Assembly: GCF_009208105.1 (NCBI RefSeq)
Contig: NZ_WFKL01000001.1
Location: forward strand, 620,001-684,000
Source of the DNA: Rouxiella sp. S1S-2
Lineage (GTDB): Bacteria > Pseudomonadota > Gammaproteobacteria > Enterobacterales > Enterobacteriaceae
Direction: 5' to 3'
Length of the DNA: 64,000 nt
Each line of letters begins with the position of its first letter. The stretch's first letter is position 1. The notes beneath the pieces were generated by a model, which searched no databases, was not told the DNA's origin, and saw only the letters and a program-made list of their open reading frames with translations. The position numbers and the translations under genes were made by a program. This document shows positions 38,936 to 48,367 of this stretch, one piece after another.

Positions 38936-40297
38936 TTGAAACCAGATTGTGTAGACCGGCTGTCAATGTCAGCGAGCAGTACGCTGTTGAACAGCAAGCA
39001 TGCAGGAAGCAACGGATGGTGGTTGGAGGTGGCTCGCCGGGGAACGCCCTGGGTCGAGTCTTCGCAAGAGGGCTGCTGCAAAGTCACCTTTTTCTGGCGC
39101 GATCCTCAGGGGAGCGAATTCACCTCTTCTTATCAACGGGTCTGGATCAACATCAACTGTCTGACTGACCATCATCAATCCTCCCCGCCACAGAGTCTGC
39201 AAAGGCTGAGCGGCACTGACGTCTGGTATTGGCAAACCGAACTCCAGTCTGACTGGCGTGGCAGCTACAGCTTTATTCCCAGCGTTGAAGACCGGCCTTT
39301 TAGCGCAGAAATCGACGACGCCTTCGGACGAATGTTTGCCGTACGTAGCTGGTGGCGCAGCATATTTTCTCACGCGAGCCACGATTTACTGAACCCAACC
39401 CGCTCATGGCCCGGAGCAAAAGGCCATGCGCTTTCCGGCCTTAGCCTCCCCGATGCGCCGCCGCAGCCTGCCTGGCGAGATTTCGATAGCTATAACACCT
39501 CAAGCGGACTGTGTATGCCTGCGCCTCCGGCCAAGATTCAGCGCTATCAGTGGCGCAGCGAGCGATTGGGCAACCAGCGCAATGTCTGGATTTACACCAC
39601 CGGCGAGGGGGAGAGCCTGTCTTCCCGCCCGCTGGCTATTTTACTCGACGGGCAGTTTTGGTCACAAAAAATGCCGATTTGGGAACCCCTGATGCAGCAA
39701 ACTGCGCAGGGCAAATTACCGGTGGCGGTTTATGTGCTTATCGAGGTGATAGACAGTCAGCACCGCGCACAGGAGCTGACCTGTAACTCTGATTTCTGGC
39801 TGGCGGTACAGGAAGAGTTGCTGCCGGAAGTTGAAAAGCGCGCAGCCTATTCTGCCGATCCGGCCAAAACGGTGGTTGCTGGACAAAGCTTTGGCGGTCT
39901 TTCGTCGCTGTATGCGGCGCTGAACTGGCCGCAGCGTTTTGGCTGCGTGCTCGCCCAGTCGGGTTCTTTCTGGTGGCCGCGTCGCGACATGCTGCAGCTC
40001 GGTGAAACGCCGCAGGACGCCTGCTGGCTGCCGAAACAAATCGAGCAGGGGCTTGGGCAACAGAGTGCGTTGAAGATATTTATGGAGGCGGGCCGTCACG
40101 AAGGGCTGATCCACAAAGTGAACAATGACCTGCTCGACACCTTTAAAAACGCACCGCATCGCGTGCATTACCGCGTGGTCGAAGGCGGACACGATGCGCT
40201 GTGCTGGCGGGGTGGGCTGCTCGACGGGCTTGAGGCGCTGTGGGCCGATGACTTTATCGTGACTAAACAGACGGGAGTCGCTAATGGAAAAGCTTAA
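38936..40297 (+). CDS. fes: enterobactin esterase Fes
   Basis: 453 residues if begun at TTG 38936, which has AGAGTAAG 8 bases upstream. The ATG at 38966 (443 residues) is the alternative and already exceeds the E. coli N-terminus, so the start is uncertain. An N-terminal domain (to about 170) is followed by an alpha/beta-hydrolase with nucleophile Ser318 in AGQSFGGL (numbered from the TTG) and the catalytic His in EGGHDALCW. It hydrolyses ferric enterobactin in the cytoplasm to free iron. It overlaps ybdZ by 14 bases. Confidence 0.93.
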   Translation: MKPDCVDRLSMSASSTLLNSKHAGSNGWWLEVARRGTPWVESSQEGCCKVTFFWRDPQGSEFTSSYQRVWININCLTDHHQSSPPQSLQRLSGTDVWYWQTELQSDWRGSYSFIPSVEDRPFSAEIDDAFGRMFAVRSWWRSIFSHASHDLLNPTRSWPGAKGHALSGLSLPDAPPQPAWRDFDSYNTSSGLCMPAPPAKIQRYQWRSERLGNQRNVWIYTTGEGESLSSRPLAILLDGQFWSQKMPIWEPLMQQTAQGKLPVAVYVLIEVIDSQHRAQELTCNSDFWLAVQEELLPEVEKRAAYSADPAKTVVAGQSFGGLSSLYAALNWPQRFGCVLAQSGSFWWPRRDMLQLGETPQDACWLPKQIEQGLGQQSALKIFMEAGRHEGLIHKVNNDLLDTFKNAPHRVHYRVVEGGHDALCWRGGLLDGLEALWADDFIVTKQTGVANGKA

Positions 40298-40466
40298 TCC
40301 TTTTGATGATGAGGCCCAGACACTGTGGGTGCTGAAAAACAGTGAAAATCAGTACAGCCTGTGGCCGGATTTCAGCGCTATTCCTCAGGGATGGGAGGCG
40401 GTTTTTGGCCCCGCAGCACGCACGGATTGTATTAACTGGCTCGAATTAACTCGCAGGAGTGCTTAA
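40284..40466 (+). CDS. ybdZ: MbtH-like protein YbdZ
   Basis: 60 residues with the MbtH signature: NPFDD, then NSENQYSLWPDF, IPQGWEAVFGP and the C-terminal CINWLEL. Family members bind and activate adenylation domains of NRPS enzymes, here that of EntF. It overlaps fes and ends one base before the entF GTG. Confidence 0.95.
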   Translation: MEKLNPFDDEAQTLWVLKNSENQYSLWPDFSAIPQGWEAVFGPAARTDCINWLELTRRSA

Positions 40467-40467
40467 G

Positions 40468-43400
40468 GTGCAGGACGCAACGTCAAAGCTTCAATCTAAA
40501 AATCATTCGCCCGCCAGCCACGACGTTATGCCGCTGGTGGCCGCACAGCCGGGTATCTGGGTTGCAGACCAACTTTCTCCCCACGACAATGCCTATGCGG
40601 TTGCTCACTATATTGAATTAACCGGTCAGCTTGACCGCGAAAATTTGTGCAAGGCCATAGGCCAGGGGCTTTCTGAGGCCGATACGCTGCGTATGCGTTT
40701 TGACGAACACGACGGCGTGCCGGTGCAGTGGGTTGACGGGGCGGTAGAGATCCCCGCCGTTGAGTGGGTCGATCTTTACGACAGCGCTCAGTCGCAAGCC
40801 GCCGCGCAGGGTCTGAAAAAGATCGAATGCCAGGCATCTGCCGCGCTGGCGTTGATGCGTGATGATCTTAACGGCAAGTTGCGCGTGGCGGACGGGCAGC
40901 CGCTGTTTCGCCATATCGTGATCCGCGTAGCCAAGGACCGCTGGTTCTGGTATCAGCGCTATCACCATGCCATCGTCGATGCCTTCAGCTTTACCGCCAT
41001 CGCCCGCCGAATCGCCCAGATCTACACCGCGCTGTGCCAGCAGCAGCAGCCCGAAGCCTCGCCGTTTGTGCCTTTTCGCGAGGTGGTGGAGGAGTATCAG
41101 CAGTATCAGCAGTCAGCGCTTTACGAGCGCGACCGCCAATTTTGGCTGAAAAAAGCCCGCCAGCTGCCGCCCGCCGCCAGCATCAGTGCGCAGCCGTTGG
41201 TCGGACAAACGCCGTCTACGCATATTTTCCGTCTTTCTCAGGCCTGTAGCCCGCAGCAGTTTTCTCGGCTTGCTGCAACGGGCGAGGCGCATAAACTGAC
41301 GCCGTCCGACATGGCGCTCGCGCTGGTGTCGCTGTGGGTTTCGCGGCTCAGCGGGCAAACCGAATTGGGTGCCGGATTTATCTTTATGCGCCGTATGGGC
41401 TCGGCCGCGCTGTGTGCCACCGGTCCGGTGATTAACGTGCTGCCGGTAGGATTCAACGTGGCGCCGCAGCAGACCTTGGTCGAGGTAGCCCGCAGCATTG
41501 CGCAAGAGTTGAAAATGGCACGCCGCCATCAACGCTACGACGCCGAGCAGATCCCGCGTGATATTGGCAGCGTAGGTGATTCTCAGCCGCTGTATGGCAC
41601 CGTGTTTAACTTTAAAATGTTCGATTTCCGTCTTGATTTCAACGGGATGGAAGGGGTGACTCACGAGCTTGCCTCCGGTCCGGTTCGCGATTTGGAGATA
41701 GCACTTTATATTGACGAGTCCGGCCAGTTGACCGTTGATTTACTGGCAAACGCCGAACGCTATCAGCCCGATGAGCTTGCCGCACACTTACAGCGCCTGC
41801 CGCTGTTGCTAAGCCAGTTTGCTGACAATACTGCGCTGCTGACCGGTGATGCCGATATGCTTACTGACGCCGATCGCACGTTGATTGAGCGGGTGAATGA
41901 CACCGCGTTTCCGGTCGAAGAGAGCACCTTGAGCTGCCTTTTGGCGCAGCAGGCGGAGAAAACGCCCGACGCCCCAGCATTGGCTGACGAACGGCACCAG
42001 TTTACCTATCGAGAGACCCGCGAGCAGGTTATTGCCCTGACGCAAAGACTGATTTCGCAAGGGGTTAAACCGGGCGATATCGTGGCCGTCGCGCTGCCGC
42101 GTTCGGTGTTTCTTTCACTGGCGCTAATGGCCATCGTTGAGGCCGGTGCGGCCTATTTACCGATGGACACCAGCTATCCTGATGACCGTCTGGCAATGAT
42201 GCTGGAAGACGCCTCGCCGCGTCTGATAATCACTGATAACGGCCAGCTACCGCGCTTTGCCCGCCAAGGCAACGTGATGATTTATGACGACCTGTTAAAC
42301 CTGAAATCAGATTTTCCTCAGGTATTTAAGGGACCCTCACCTCAGCATCCGGCCTATCTCATCTTTACCTCAGGGTCGACCGGTCGGCCAAAAGGCGTGG
42401 TGGTGGGGCATCAGGCCATTGTTAACCGCCTGCTGTGGATGCAAAACCAATATCCTATTGGCGGTGATGACGTCGTTTTGCAAAAAACGCCGAGCAGTTT
42501 CGACGTCTCGGTGTGGGAGTTTTTCTGGCCGCTTATCGTGGGCGCCAAACTGGTGATGGCACCGCCGGAGGCCCATCGTGACCCCGAGCAGCTGCAGCAG
42601 CTAATTGCGCACCATCGCGTGACGACCCTGCACTTTGTGCCGTCGATGCTGGCCGCGTTTGTCAGTACGCTGGAAGAAGCGGATGCGGTGCGCCACTGTG
42701 CCTCGCTGCGTCAGGTATTTTGCAGCGGTGAAGCGCTGCCCACCGAGCTGTGCCGCCTGTGGCAGCGCCGCACCGGCGTGGCATTACACAATCTTTATGG
42801 GCCAACCGAAGCGGCTGTCGACGTCAGCTATCATCCGGCGTGGGGGGAGTCACTGGCCGCCGTCAGCGGCGCGAATGTGCCGATCGGTTTACCGGTTTGG
42901 AATACCGGCCTGCACATTCTCGATGCCCGACTGCAGCCAGTGCCGCCGGGTATTGCTGGGGATCTTTATCTCACCGGCGTGCAGTTGGCACAGGGCTATC
43001 TGGGGCGGCCGGACCTCACCGCCAGCCGCTTTGTTGCCGACCCGCAGGGTAACGGTGGCCGCATGTATCGCACCGGTGATGTGGCGCGCTGGTTACCGAG
43101 CGGGGCGGTTGAATATCTCGGACGCAGTGACTTTCAATTGAAGATTCGCGGTCAGCGCATTGAGCTGAGCGATATTGATCACGCGCTGCTCTCTTTGCCC
43201 GGCATCACGCAGGCGGTGGCGCATGCCATGACGTTGGGCACGCCAGCGCAGGACGCAACCGGCGGCGATGCGCGCCAACTGGTGGGTTATGTGGTCGCCC
43301 AGCAGGATGTGCGTCTCAGTCTAGAGGCACTGCGCAACGCGCTGGCCGAAATTTTGCCGCCGCACATGGTGCCGGTCGCATTGGTCGAACTGCCCACGCT

Positions 43401-44466
43401 GCCGCTGAGTGCTAACGGCAAACTGGACCGCAAAGCCCTTCCACAGCCTGAATCAGCGCAGCAAACTCAGGGGCGTGAGCCTGAACCCGGCCTTGAAACG
43501 CTGATAGCGCAGGCGGTTTCCAAACTGTTATCTCGCGAGACGGTATTTGCTGACGACGATTTCTTTGCCCTCGGTGGCCATTCGCTGCTGGCGATGCGTT
43601 TAGCCGCGCAGCTGCGCCGTGAGCTGGGCAGGCCGGTCAGCGTGGGTCAAATTATGGTGGCTTCTAAAATCGAACAGCTGGCCGCGCTATTAGGTGAGGA
43701 GCAAAGCCAGGCTGAGGCTGATAACTGCGGGTTTGAGGCACTGTTGCCGCTGCGCAGCGGCACAGGGCCGACGCTGTTTTGCCTGCATCCTGCTTCAGGA
43801 TTCTCTTGGCAGTTCAGCGTGTTGCCGCGCTACATTGACCAGCAGTGGTCGGTAGTTGGCATTCAGTCACCGCATCCAGATGGACCTCTGTGCACGAGTC
43901 AAAATATGAGTCAGGTGTGCGATGCACATTTACAAACTGTGTTAAGCGTTCAGCCCCACGGGCCGTACCATTTTATCGGTTACTCGCTGGGCGGCACCCT
44001 GGCGCAGGGCATTGCGGCCCGTTTGCAGGCCAGAGGGGAGGAGGTGGCGTTCCTCGGGCTGTTGGATACCTATCCGCCAGAAACGCAAAGCTGGGACGTG
44101 ATGCTCGACGACAACGTGCTTAAAGAGATCCAGCGCGAACGCCAGCAATTTATCGCGGTTTCAGAAGGGGCGCTGGACCCGACAGACGAGGGCGACAAAA
44201 ATTCGATGTTCGACAAAATCGAAGCCAACTATGCCGATTCGGTGCGGCTGTTGTCGGCCACCCACACTGCACGTTTTAACGGCGAAGCCACGCTGTTTGT
44301 TGCACGCCGCACCCTGCAGGAGGGAATGGACGTGCAGCAGACCTGGTCACATTATGTGGATTCTCTTCAGGTTCACGAATTGGACTGTGCGCACGTTGAT
44401 ATCGTTTCACCGGTGTCGTTTAAAATATTGGGGCCGATGCTTAACCGAATATTACGCGCTTTATAA
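40468..44466 (+). CDS. entF: enterobactin synthase component F (NRPS)
   Basis: 1332 residues from the GTG at 40468, with AGGAG 8 bases before; a GTG at 40459 overlaps the binding site. Domain order is C-A-T-TE. Condensation is about 25-445, with active-site HHAIVDA near 166-172, where the usual Gly is Ala. The L-Ser-activating adenylation domain is about 475-985, with FTSGSTGRPKG and YRTGDVARW. The carrier domain has Ser1039 in LGGHSLL. The thioesterase has Ser1173 in GYSLGGT. E. coli EntF is 1293 residues. It joins DHB to Ser and cyclises the trimer. Last of fes-ybdZ-entF. Confidence 0.96.
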   Translation: MQDATSKLQSKNHSPASHDVMPLVAAQPGIWVADQLSPHDNAYAVAHYIELTGQLDRENLCKAIGQGLSEADTLRMRFDEHDGVPVQWVDGAVEIPAVEWVDLYDSAQSQAAAQGLKKIECQASAALALMRDDLNGKLRVADGQPLFRHIVIRVAKDRWFWYQRYHHAIVDAFSFTAIARRIAQIYTALCQQQQPEASPFVPFREVVEEYQQYQQSALYERDRQFWLKKARQLPPAASISAQPLVGQTPSTHIFRLSQACSPQQFSRLAATGEAHKLTPSDMALALVSLWVSRLSGQTELGAGFIFMRRMGSAALCATGPVINVLPVGFNVAPQQTLVEVARSIAQELKMARRHQRYDAEQIPRDIGSVGDSQPLYGTVFNFKMFDFRLDFNGMEGVTHELASGPVRDLEIALYIDESGQLTVDLLANAERYQPDELAAHLQRLPLLLSQFADNTALLTGDADMLTDADRTLIERVNDTAFPVEESTLSCLLAQQAEKTPDAPALADERHQFTYRETREQVIALTQRLISQGVKPGDIVAVALPRSVFLSLALMAIVEAGAAYLPMDTSYPDDRLAMMLEDASPRLIITDNGQLPRFARQGNVMIYDDLLNLKSDFPQVFKGPSPQHPAYLIFTSGSTGRPKGVVVGHQAIVNRLLWMQNQYPIGGDDVVLQKTPSSFDVSVWEFFWPLIVGAKLVMAPPEAHRDPEQLQQLIAHHRVTTLHFVPSMLAAFVSTLEEADAVRHCASLRQVFCSGEALPTELCRLWQRRTGVALHNLYGPTEAAVDVSYHPAWGESLAAVSGANVPIGLPVWNTGLHILDARLQPVPPGIAGDLYLTGVQLAQGYLGRPDLTASRFVADPQGNGGRMYRTGDVARWLPSGAVEYLGRSDFQLKIRGQRIELSDIDHALLSLPGITQAVAHAMTLGTPAQDATGGDARQLVGYVVAQQDVRLSLEALRNALAEILPPHMVPVALVELPTLPLSANGKLDRKALPQPESAQQTQGREPEPGLETLIAQAVSKLLSRETVFADDDFFALGGHSLLAMRLAAQLRRELGRPVSVGQIMVASKIEQLAALLGEEQSQAEADNCGFEALLPLRSGTGPTLFCLHPASGFSWQFSVLPRYIDQQWSVVGIQSPHPDGPLCTSQNMSQVCDAHLQTVLSVQPHGPYHFIGYSLGGTLAQGIAARLQARGEEVAFLGLLDTYPPETQSWDVMLDDNVLKEIQRERQQFIAVSEGALDPTDEGDKNSMFDKIEANYADSVRLLSATHTARFNGEATLFVARRTLQEGMDVQQTWSHYVDSLQVHELDCAHVDIVSPVSFKILGPMLNRILRAL

Positions 44467-44506
44467 AATTATGCGTAGTTAGAAAGAAAAAGACGCTGAT
44501 GGGTAT

Positions 44507-44541
44507 AAAAAAAATGCCGCGATATATATCACGGCATTTTT
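44507..44541. terminator. bidirectional terminator between entF and the secreted-protein gene
   Basis: AAAATGCCG and CGGCATTTT form a stem around GATATATATC with an A-run before and T-run after. It separates the convergent genes. Confidence 0.85.
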
Positions 44542-44565
44542 CATACTTCAGTCACTTAGCACTGA

Positions 44566-46350
44566 TTAGTTACAAGTCCCTTTGTTTTCCCACATGCCGC
44601 CTTTCCAATCATTGGCGGAAGGATTATTTTGATCGTGTACAGTGCCCCATTTCAGATTATAAATGGTTTTATTTAAAACGACTTTTGCAGGTGGGTTATA
44701 ATCACTGTCGGCGTTCCATTCGGGATAGCTGCTGCATTTTTTGAGATCTTTGACTGGCTGAACTTTATCATCAGGTTTGACGTAGTTGCTATCAACCTGG
44801 CACTGGCCACCAGACAAACTTAACGACAAATGAACAGGCTTTTCGGCTGTTGCTGCGGCAAGCTCCGACTGAACCACGCCTGCACAGGCAATATCAGTGG
44901 CTTTTCCACCCGCGAGATATAATTGGGTAATTTTGCTGTTTGCATCGACAGGAACAGTTTGTCCAGGATTTAGCCAGCTGTAGTAATTGTCGACGCCCGT
45001 TACGCTAAGAAATACCATTTTCCCGACGTTAGTTAACGTTGATTTTTTACTCATATCAATAGGTGCTTTTTCTGCAAATTCAGCAATCGGTAAATTCACC
45101 ATCATCACTTCCAGTATTTTACCAAAATCGTGACGATAAGAAATAACCTGCTTGGCAGCAATTTGATCAAACTTGGCTAATACTGGCGCTTTTGCTTTAT
45201 CAATATCTTCTTTGCTGTAGAAACCATAGCGTTGAATTAGATCAAGATAGTTCGAAATATCATCGCGGGTCAATTCTACATCATAACTGGTGGACTCATC
45301 AGCAGCGGCTGCCAAAAGTGTATGATTGACGTCTGGAATTTGACGCATATATCTTGAGCCTGGGTCATTTGCCTGATTAAAGCAGGTAACGTCGCTCGCC
45401 AACTTATCAACCACGCTTGCGCAATGTTCAAATACTTCGTTATTTTTAAGTACCTGATCTCTGGCCGCATACGCGCCACGGTTATACATAAAGCTCATCA
45501 CAATAGCTAAACCATCTCTGCTTTTAGCCTGTTGCAAAAACTTATTCATCTTGTTGATGCTTAACGAGTCTGCGGTCGCCTGGTCGTAGGCTTTGATAGA
45601 ACCGCTGGTAATCCCCAACGCCATCCCGTTGTAATAGCTGCTGGTCAGTGCTGAACCCACGATATTACGCGCTACGCCGTGTTTAGAGTGAAGAACCTTT
45701 AGAGGGTCCAATTTTGTAAACACTAATGGGAAACCACCCTCACCTGAGCCTTTTAGACCGCCCCAAGCGCTAAGATCTGTACCTATTTTATATTCAACCT
45801 GCAAAACGCCGTCGTCCTGTAACTCAGGAATATCTTTACCTAAAGAGCTCTCTTGTAATCCTTTAGAAAGATAATAGTTAGGCCCTAAGTTACGCGCAAA
45901 GTACTCGCCAAACGATTCGCCCGTTCCAAAAGGCTGTGATAAGTCAAAAGTACCGTCTTTTTTATTTAAGCCATACTGCATTTCTACCATGCTGCTAACA
46001 TATGCCTGTGCAAAAGCCATGGCCCACAATTTATGTTCTTCAATCGTTTTATTACTTGGGTCTTTGTATAAGTTTAATTTAACAGTATCAGGATAGTTTT
46101 TCTTCCAATCAATATTGAATGGGGTTTTTTCACAATTATTTCGGTCAAGGACTAACTCACCGTTTTCACTTTTAAGGTCGCAGTGATACTGAACATCAAT
46201 TTTATCCGCTAATTTCAGATCATAATTAACTTGTCCACTTTCATCTTTAGGTAAAAGTTTCTGATATTGCTCGCTGTTAATATGTTGTACGGCGTAGCTA
46301 TTACTGATAAAAAAGGCCGAAATGATCAATGCCAAGGTTTTAAGTTTCAT
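44566..46350 (-). CDS. secreted protein with lysozyme-like motifs and a C-terminal chitin-binding (CBM5/12-like) domain
   Basis: 594 residues, AGGA 8 bases before the ATG. Signal peptide to about Ala20. The middle has GLQESSLGKD (Glu167) followed by DDGVLQVEY (about 179-187), and later IVMSFMYNRGAY (283-294). In order and spacing this recalls the ES, GLMQ and AYNAG motifs of lysozyme/SLT folds. The last 56 residues (about 539-594) fit a CBM5/12: YPEWNADSDY, KTIYNLKWG, SANDWKGGMW. A secreted glycan hydrolase or lyase binding chitin or peptidoglycan is inferred; the substrate is unknown. It is AT-richer than the flanking ent genes and occupies the place of fepE in E. coli, so acquisition by transfer is likely. 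Confidence 0.75.
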   Translation of the reverse strand: MKLKTLALIISAFFISNSYAVQHINSEQYQKLLPKDESGQVNYDLKLADKIDVQYHCDLKSENGELVLDRNNCEKTPFNIDWKKNYPDTVKLNLYKDPSNKTIEEHKLWAMAFAQAYVSSMVEMQYGLNKKDGTFDLSQPFGTGESFGEYFARNLGPNYYLSKGLQESSLGKDIPELQDDGVLQVEYKIGTDLSAWGGLKGSGEGGFPLVFTKLDPLKVLHSKHGVARNIVGSALTSSYYNGMALGITSGSIKAYDQATADSLSINKMNKFLQQAKSRDGLAIVMSFMYNRGAYAARDQVLKNNEVFEHCASVVDKLASDVTCFNQANDPGSRYMRQIPDVNHTLLAAAADESTSYDVELTRDDISNYLDLIQRYGFYSKEDIDKAKAPVLAKFDQIAAKQVISYRHDFGKILEVMMVNLPIAEFAEKAPIDMSKKSTLTNVGKMVFLSVTGVDNYYSWLNPGQTVPVDANSKITQLYLAGGKATDIACAGVVQSELAAATAEKPVHLSLSLSGGQCQVDSNYVKPDDKVQPVKDLKKCSSYPEWNADSDYNPPAKVVLNKTIYNLKWGTVHDQNNPSANDWKGGMWENKGTCN

Positions 46351-46532
46351 TTAAATAATCCTCGTTAAAGTTATGTCAACTAAATATCCATTCACATAAC
46401 TTTACATTAATCTAAATATGATTACATTGAGATAAGCCACCAGCAGATACCGAATGCCCTATTCTCTAATAAGAAAAATCTGCATATTAATAAAGTTAAG
46501 AATCTCTTTATAATATGGCAATAACAATGCCT

Positions 46533-47336
46533 TTATGAGTCCCGATGCCCCAGGGGAATAATAAGCGGGGTATGGGAAATTGGGCAGTCAATGATGTGAC
46601 AACGTAGGCCAAACACCTGTTCAATAAGCTCAGACGTCACAATATCCGCCGGTGCACCCTGAGCCAGAATTTTACCGTCTTTCATAGCAATCAGATGGCC
46701 TGCATAGCGGCAGGCGTGGTTAAGGTCGTGCAGAACCACCACTAACGTGCGGTCATTCTGTTTATTTAACCGGCACATTAATTCCATCAAATCAATCTGA
46801 TGGGCGATATCCAGCCAGGTTGTTGGCTCATCAAGCAGCAGCAACGGCGTTTGCTGCGCCAGCACCATGGCTATCCACACGCGCTGACGCTGCCCACCGG
46901 AAAGCGTATCGACCAGACTGTCTGCCAGCTCGAAAACACCCGTTGCCCGCATGGCATCGTCCACGGCCTGCGTGTCTTCGCTGCGCCAGCGGCTGAACAG
47001 CGTTTGATGCGGATAACGCCCGCGCGCCACGAGGTCGGCGACGCTAATATCCCCAGGCGCAGTCGAGCTTTGCGGCAACAAGCCAAGCTGTTTGGCCACC
47101 TCTTTGGTCGGCACCTCACTGATGGCTTTGCCATTTAGCCACACCGCGCCCGCCTGCGGTTGCATCAGGCGACTGAGGGTGCGCAGCAGGGTGGATTTTC
47201 CGCAGGCGTTGGGACCAATAATCACCGTCAGCTTGCCTTCGGGGATCGACACTGACAGGTCGCTCGCCACCACCTTTTTTTCATAGCCAAGGGTGAGATT
47301 CTCGGCCCGTAACGGGGAAAACGGTTCAGTGTTCAT
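46533..47336 (-). CDS. fepC: ferric enterobactin ABC transporter ATPase FepC
   Basis: 267 residues from the ATG at 47336; a longer open frame to 47516 runs into fepG and is not used. Walker A GPNACGKST (41-49), signature LSGGQRQRV, Walker B LLLLDEPT and the switch histidine in VVLHDLNH are all intact. It powers FepBDG import of ferric enterobactin across the inner membrane. The ATG overlaps the fepG stop (TAATG). Confidence 0.96.
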   Translation of the reverse strand: MNTEPFSPLRAENLTLGYEKKVVASDLSVSIPEGKLTVIIGPNACGKSTLLRTLSRLMQPQAGAVWLNGKAISEVPTKEVAKQLGLLPQSSTAPGDISVADLVARGRYPHQTLFSRWRSEDTQAVDDAMRATGVFELADSLVDTLSGGQRQRVWIAMVLAQQTPLLLLDEPTTWLDIAHQIDLMELMCRLNKQNDRTLVVVLHDLNHACRYAGHLIAMKDGKILAQGAPADIVTSELIEQVFGLRCHIIDCPISHTPLIIPLGHRDS

Positions 47337-48367
47337 TAGCGTCTGGACTCTCGAATTAATAACCCAATCAGATAGATGCCACCAATACTGACCGTCAGCA
47401 CCCCAACGGGTAATTGATAAGGCAGGAACACGCGTTGGGCCACCACGTCGGCGACCAACAGCAGCAGAGCGCCGGTTAATGCCGCCAAGAATAGCGGCTG
47501 AGTTTGATTGGCACACAGGCGGCGGGAAATTTGTGGTGCAACCAGCGCGATAAACGATATCGGACCCGCAATGGCGGTAGCGGCAGCGGTAAGCGACACG
47601 CCGCTGAGCAGCAGCAGCAGGCGCGAGCGCTCAACCGGTACGCCCAGTGCGTTGGCGGTGTCATCGCCCATTTCGAGCAGGCGCATTCTTTTGCACATCC
47701 CCTGCGCCAGCAGCATGGCGAGCACGATAACGCCGACAGCCGGCAGGCTTTTAAGCCAGGTCATGCCGTTCAGTGAACCAGCGCTCCACAGTCCGGCAGT
47801 CAGCGCTGACTCGAGGGAGGCATTAATAATTAACCAGGTATTAAAGCCAATCAGCAGAGCACGAACGGCGATGCCGACAATAATCAGCCTGAATGTCTCA
47901 ACCCCTCTGCGCCACGCCAGCCAGTAAACCAGCAGACCGGTGATAATCCCTCCGGCCATCGCCCCGGCGGTTATCTGATTAATGCTGCCGTTAAACAGCA
48001 CAATCACCACCAGCACGCCGCTGTAGGCACCGGTATTAAAACCAATCACGTCGGGGCTGCCCAACGGATTGCGCATTAAAGATTGAAAAATAGCGCCGCT
48101 TATTCCCAGCGCTGCGCCCACAATCAGCGCTATCGCCACGCGTGGCAAACGCCACTGGGTCACGATGACCGAGAGATTTTTTGGACCTTCACCGCGCAGG
48201 GCGTCAATCACCTGATGCGCGCTGAGAGCAAGCGTGCCGCTACCGAGTGCATAAACCGCCAGCGCGGCACAGCACAGCAGCAGTCCTGCCGCAGTCAACA
48301 TGGGTCGCAGCCTGCGAGATTTTTTAGTGCTCGCGCACAACTGACCGGCAGTATGATTGCTGCTCAT
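47336..48367 (-). CDS. fepG: ferric enterobactin permease FepG
   Basis: 343 residues from the ATG at 48367, which overlaps the fepD stop (ATGA). Polytopic FecCD-family permease with about nine or ten hydrophobic segments. The ATPase-coupling region NALGVPVERSRLLLL and the conserved IAGPISFIALVAPQ motif are present. It pairs with FepD to form the channel for the siderophore. Confidence 0.95.
   Translation of the reverse strand: MSSNHTAGQLCASTKKSRRLRPMLTAAGLLLCCAALAVYALGSGTLALSAHQVIDALRGEGPKNLSVIVTQWRLPRVAIALIVGAALGISGAIFQSLMRNPLGSPDVIGFNTGAYSGVLVVIVLFNGSINQITAGAMAGGIITGLLVYWLAWRRGVETFRLIIVGIAVRALLIGFNTWLIINASLESALTAGLWSAGSLNGMTWLKSLPAVGVIVLAMLLAQGMCKRMRLLEMGDDTANALGVPVERSRLLLLLSGVSLTAAATAIAGPISFIALVAPQISRRLCANQTQPLFLAALTGALLLLVADVVAQRVFLPYQLPVGVLTVSIGGIYLIGLLIRESRR

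Noticed and set aside
41113..41664. 183-codon minus-strand frame inside entF
   Set aside because: GC-rich shadow frame opposite a clear NRPS condensation domain.
47337..47516. 60-codon N-terminal extension of fepC
   Set aside because: It overlaps the coding 3' end of fepG; the ATG at 47336 couples to the fepG stop and matches the family start.
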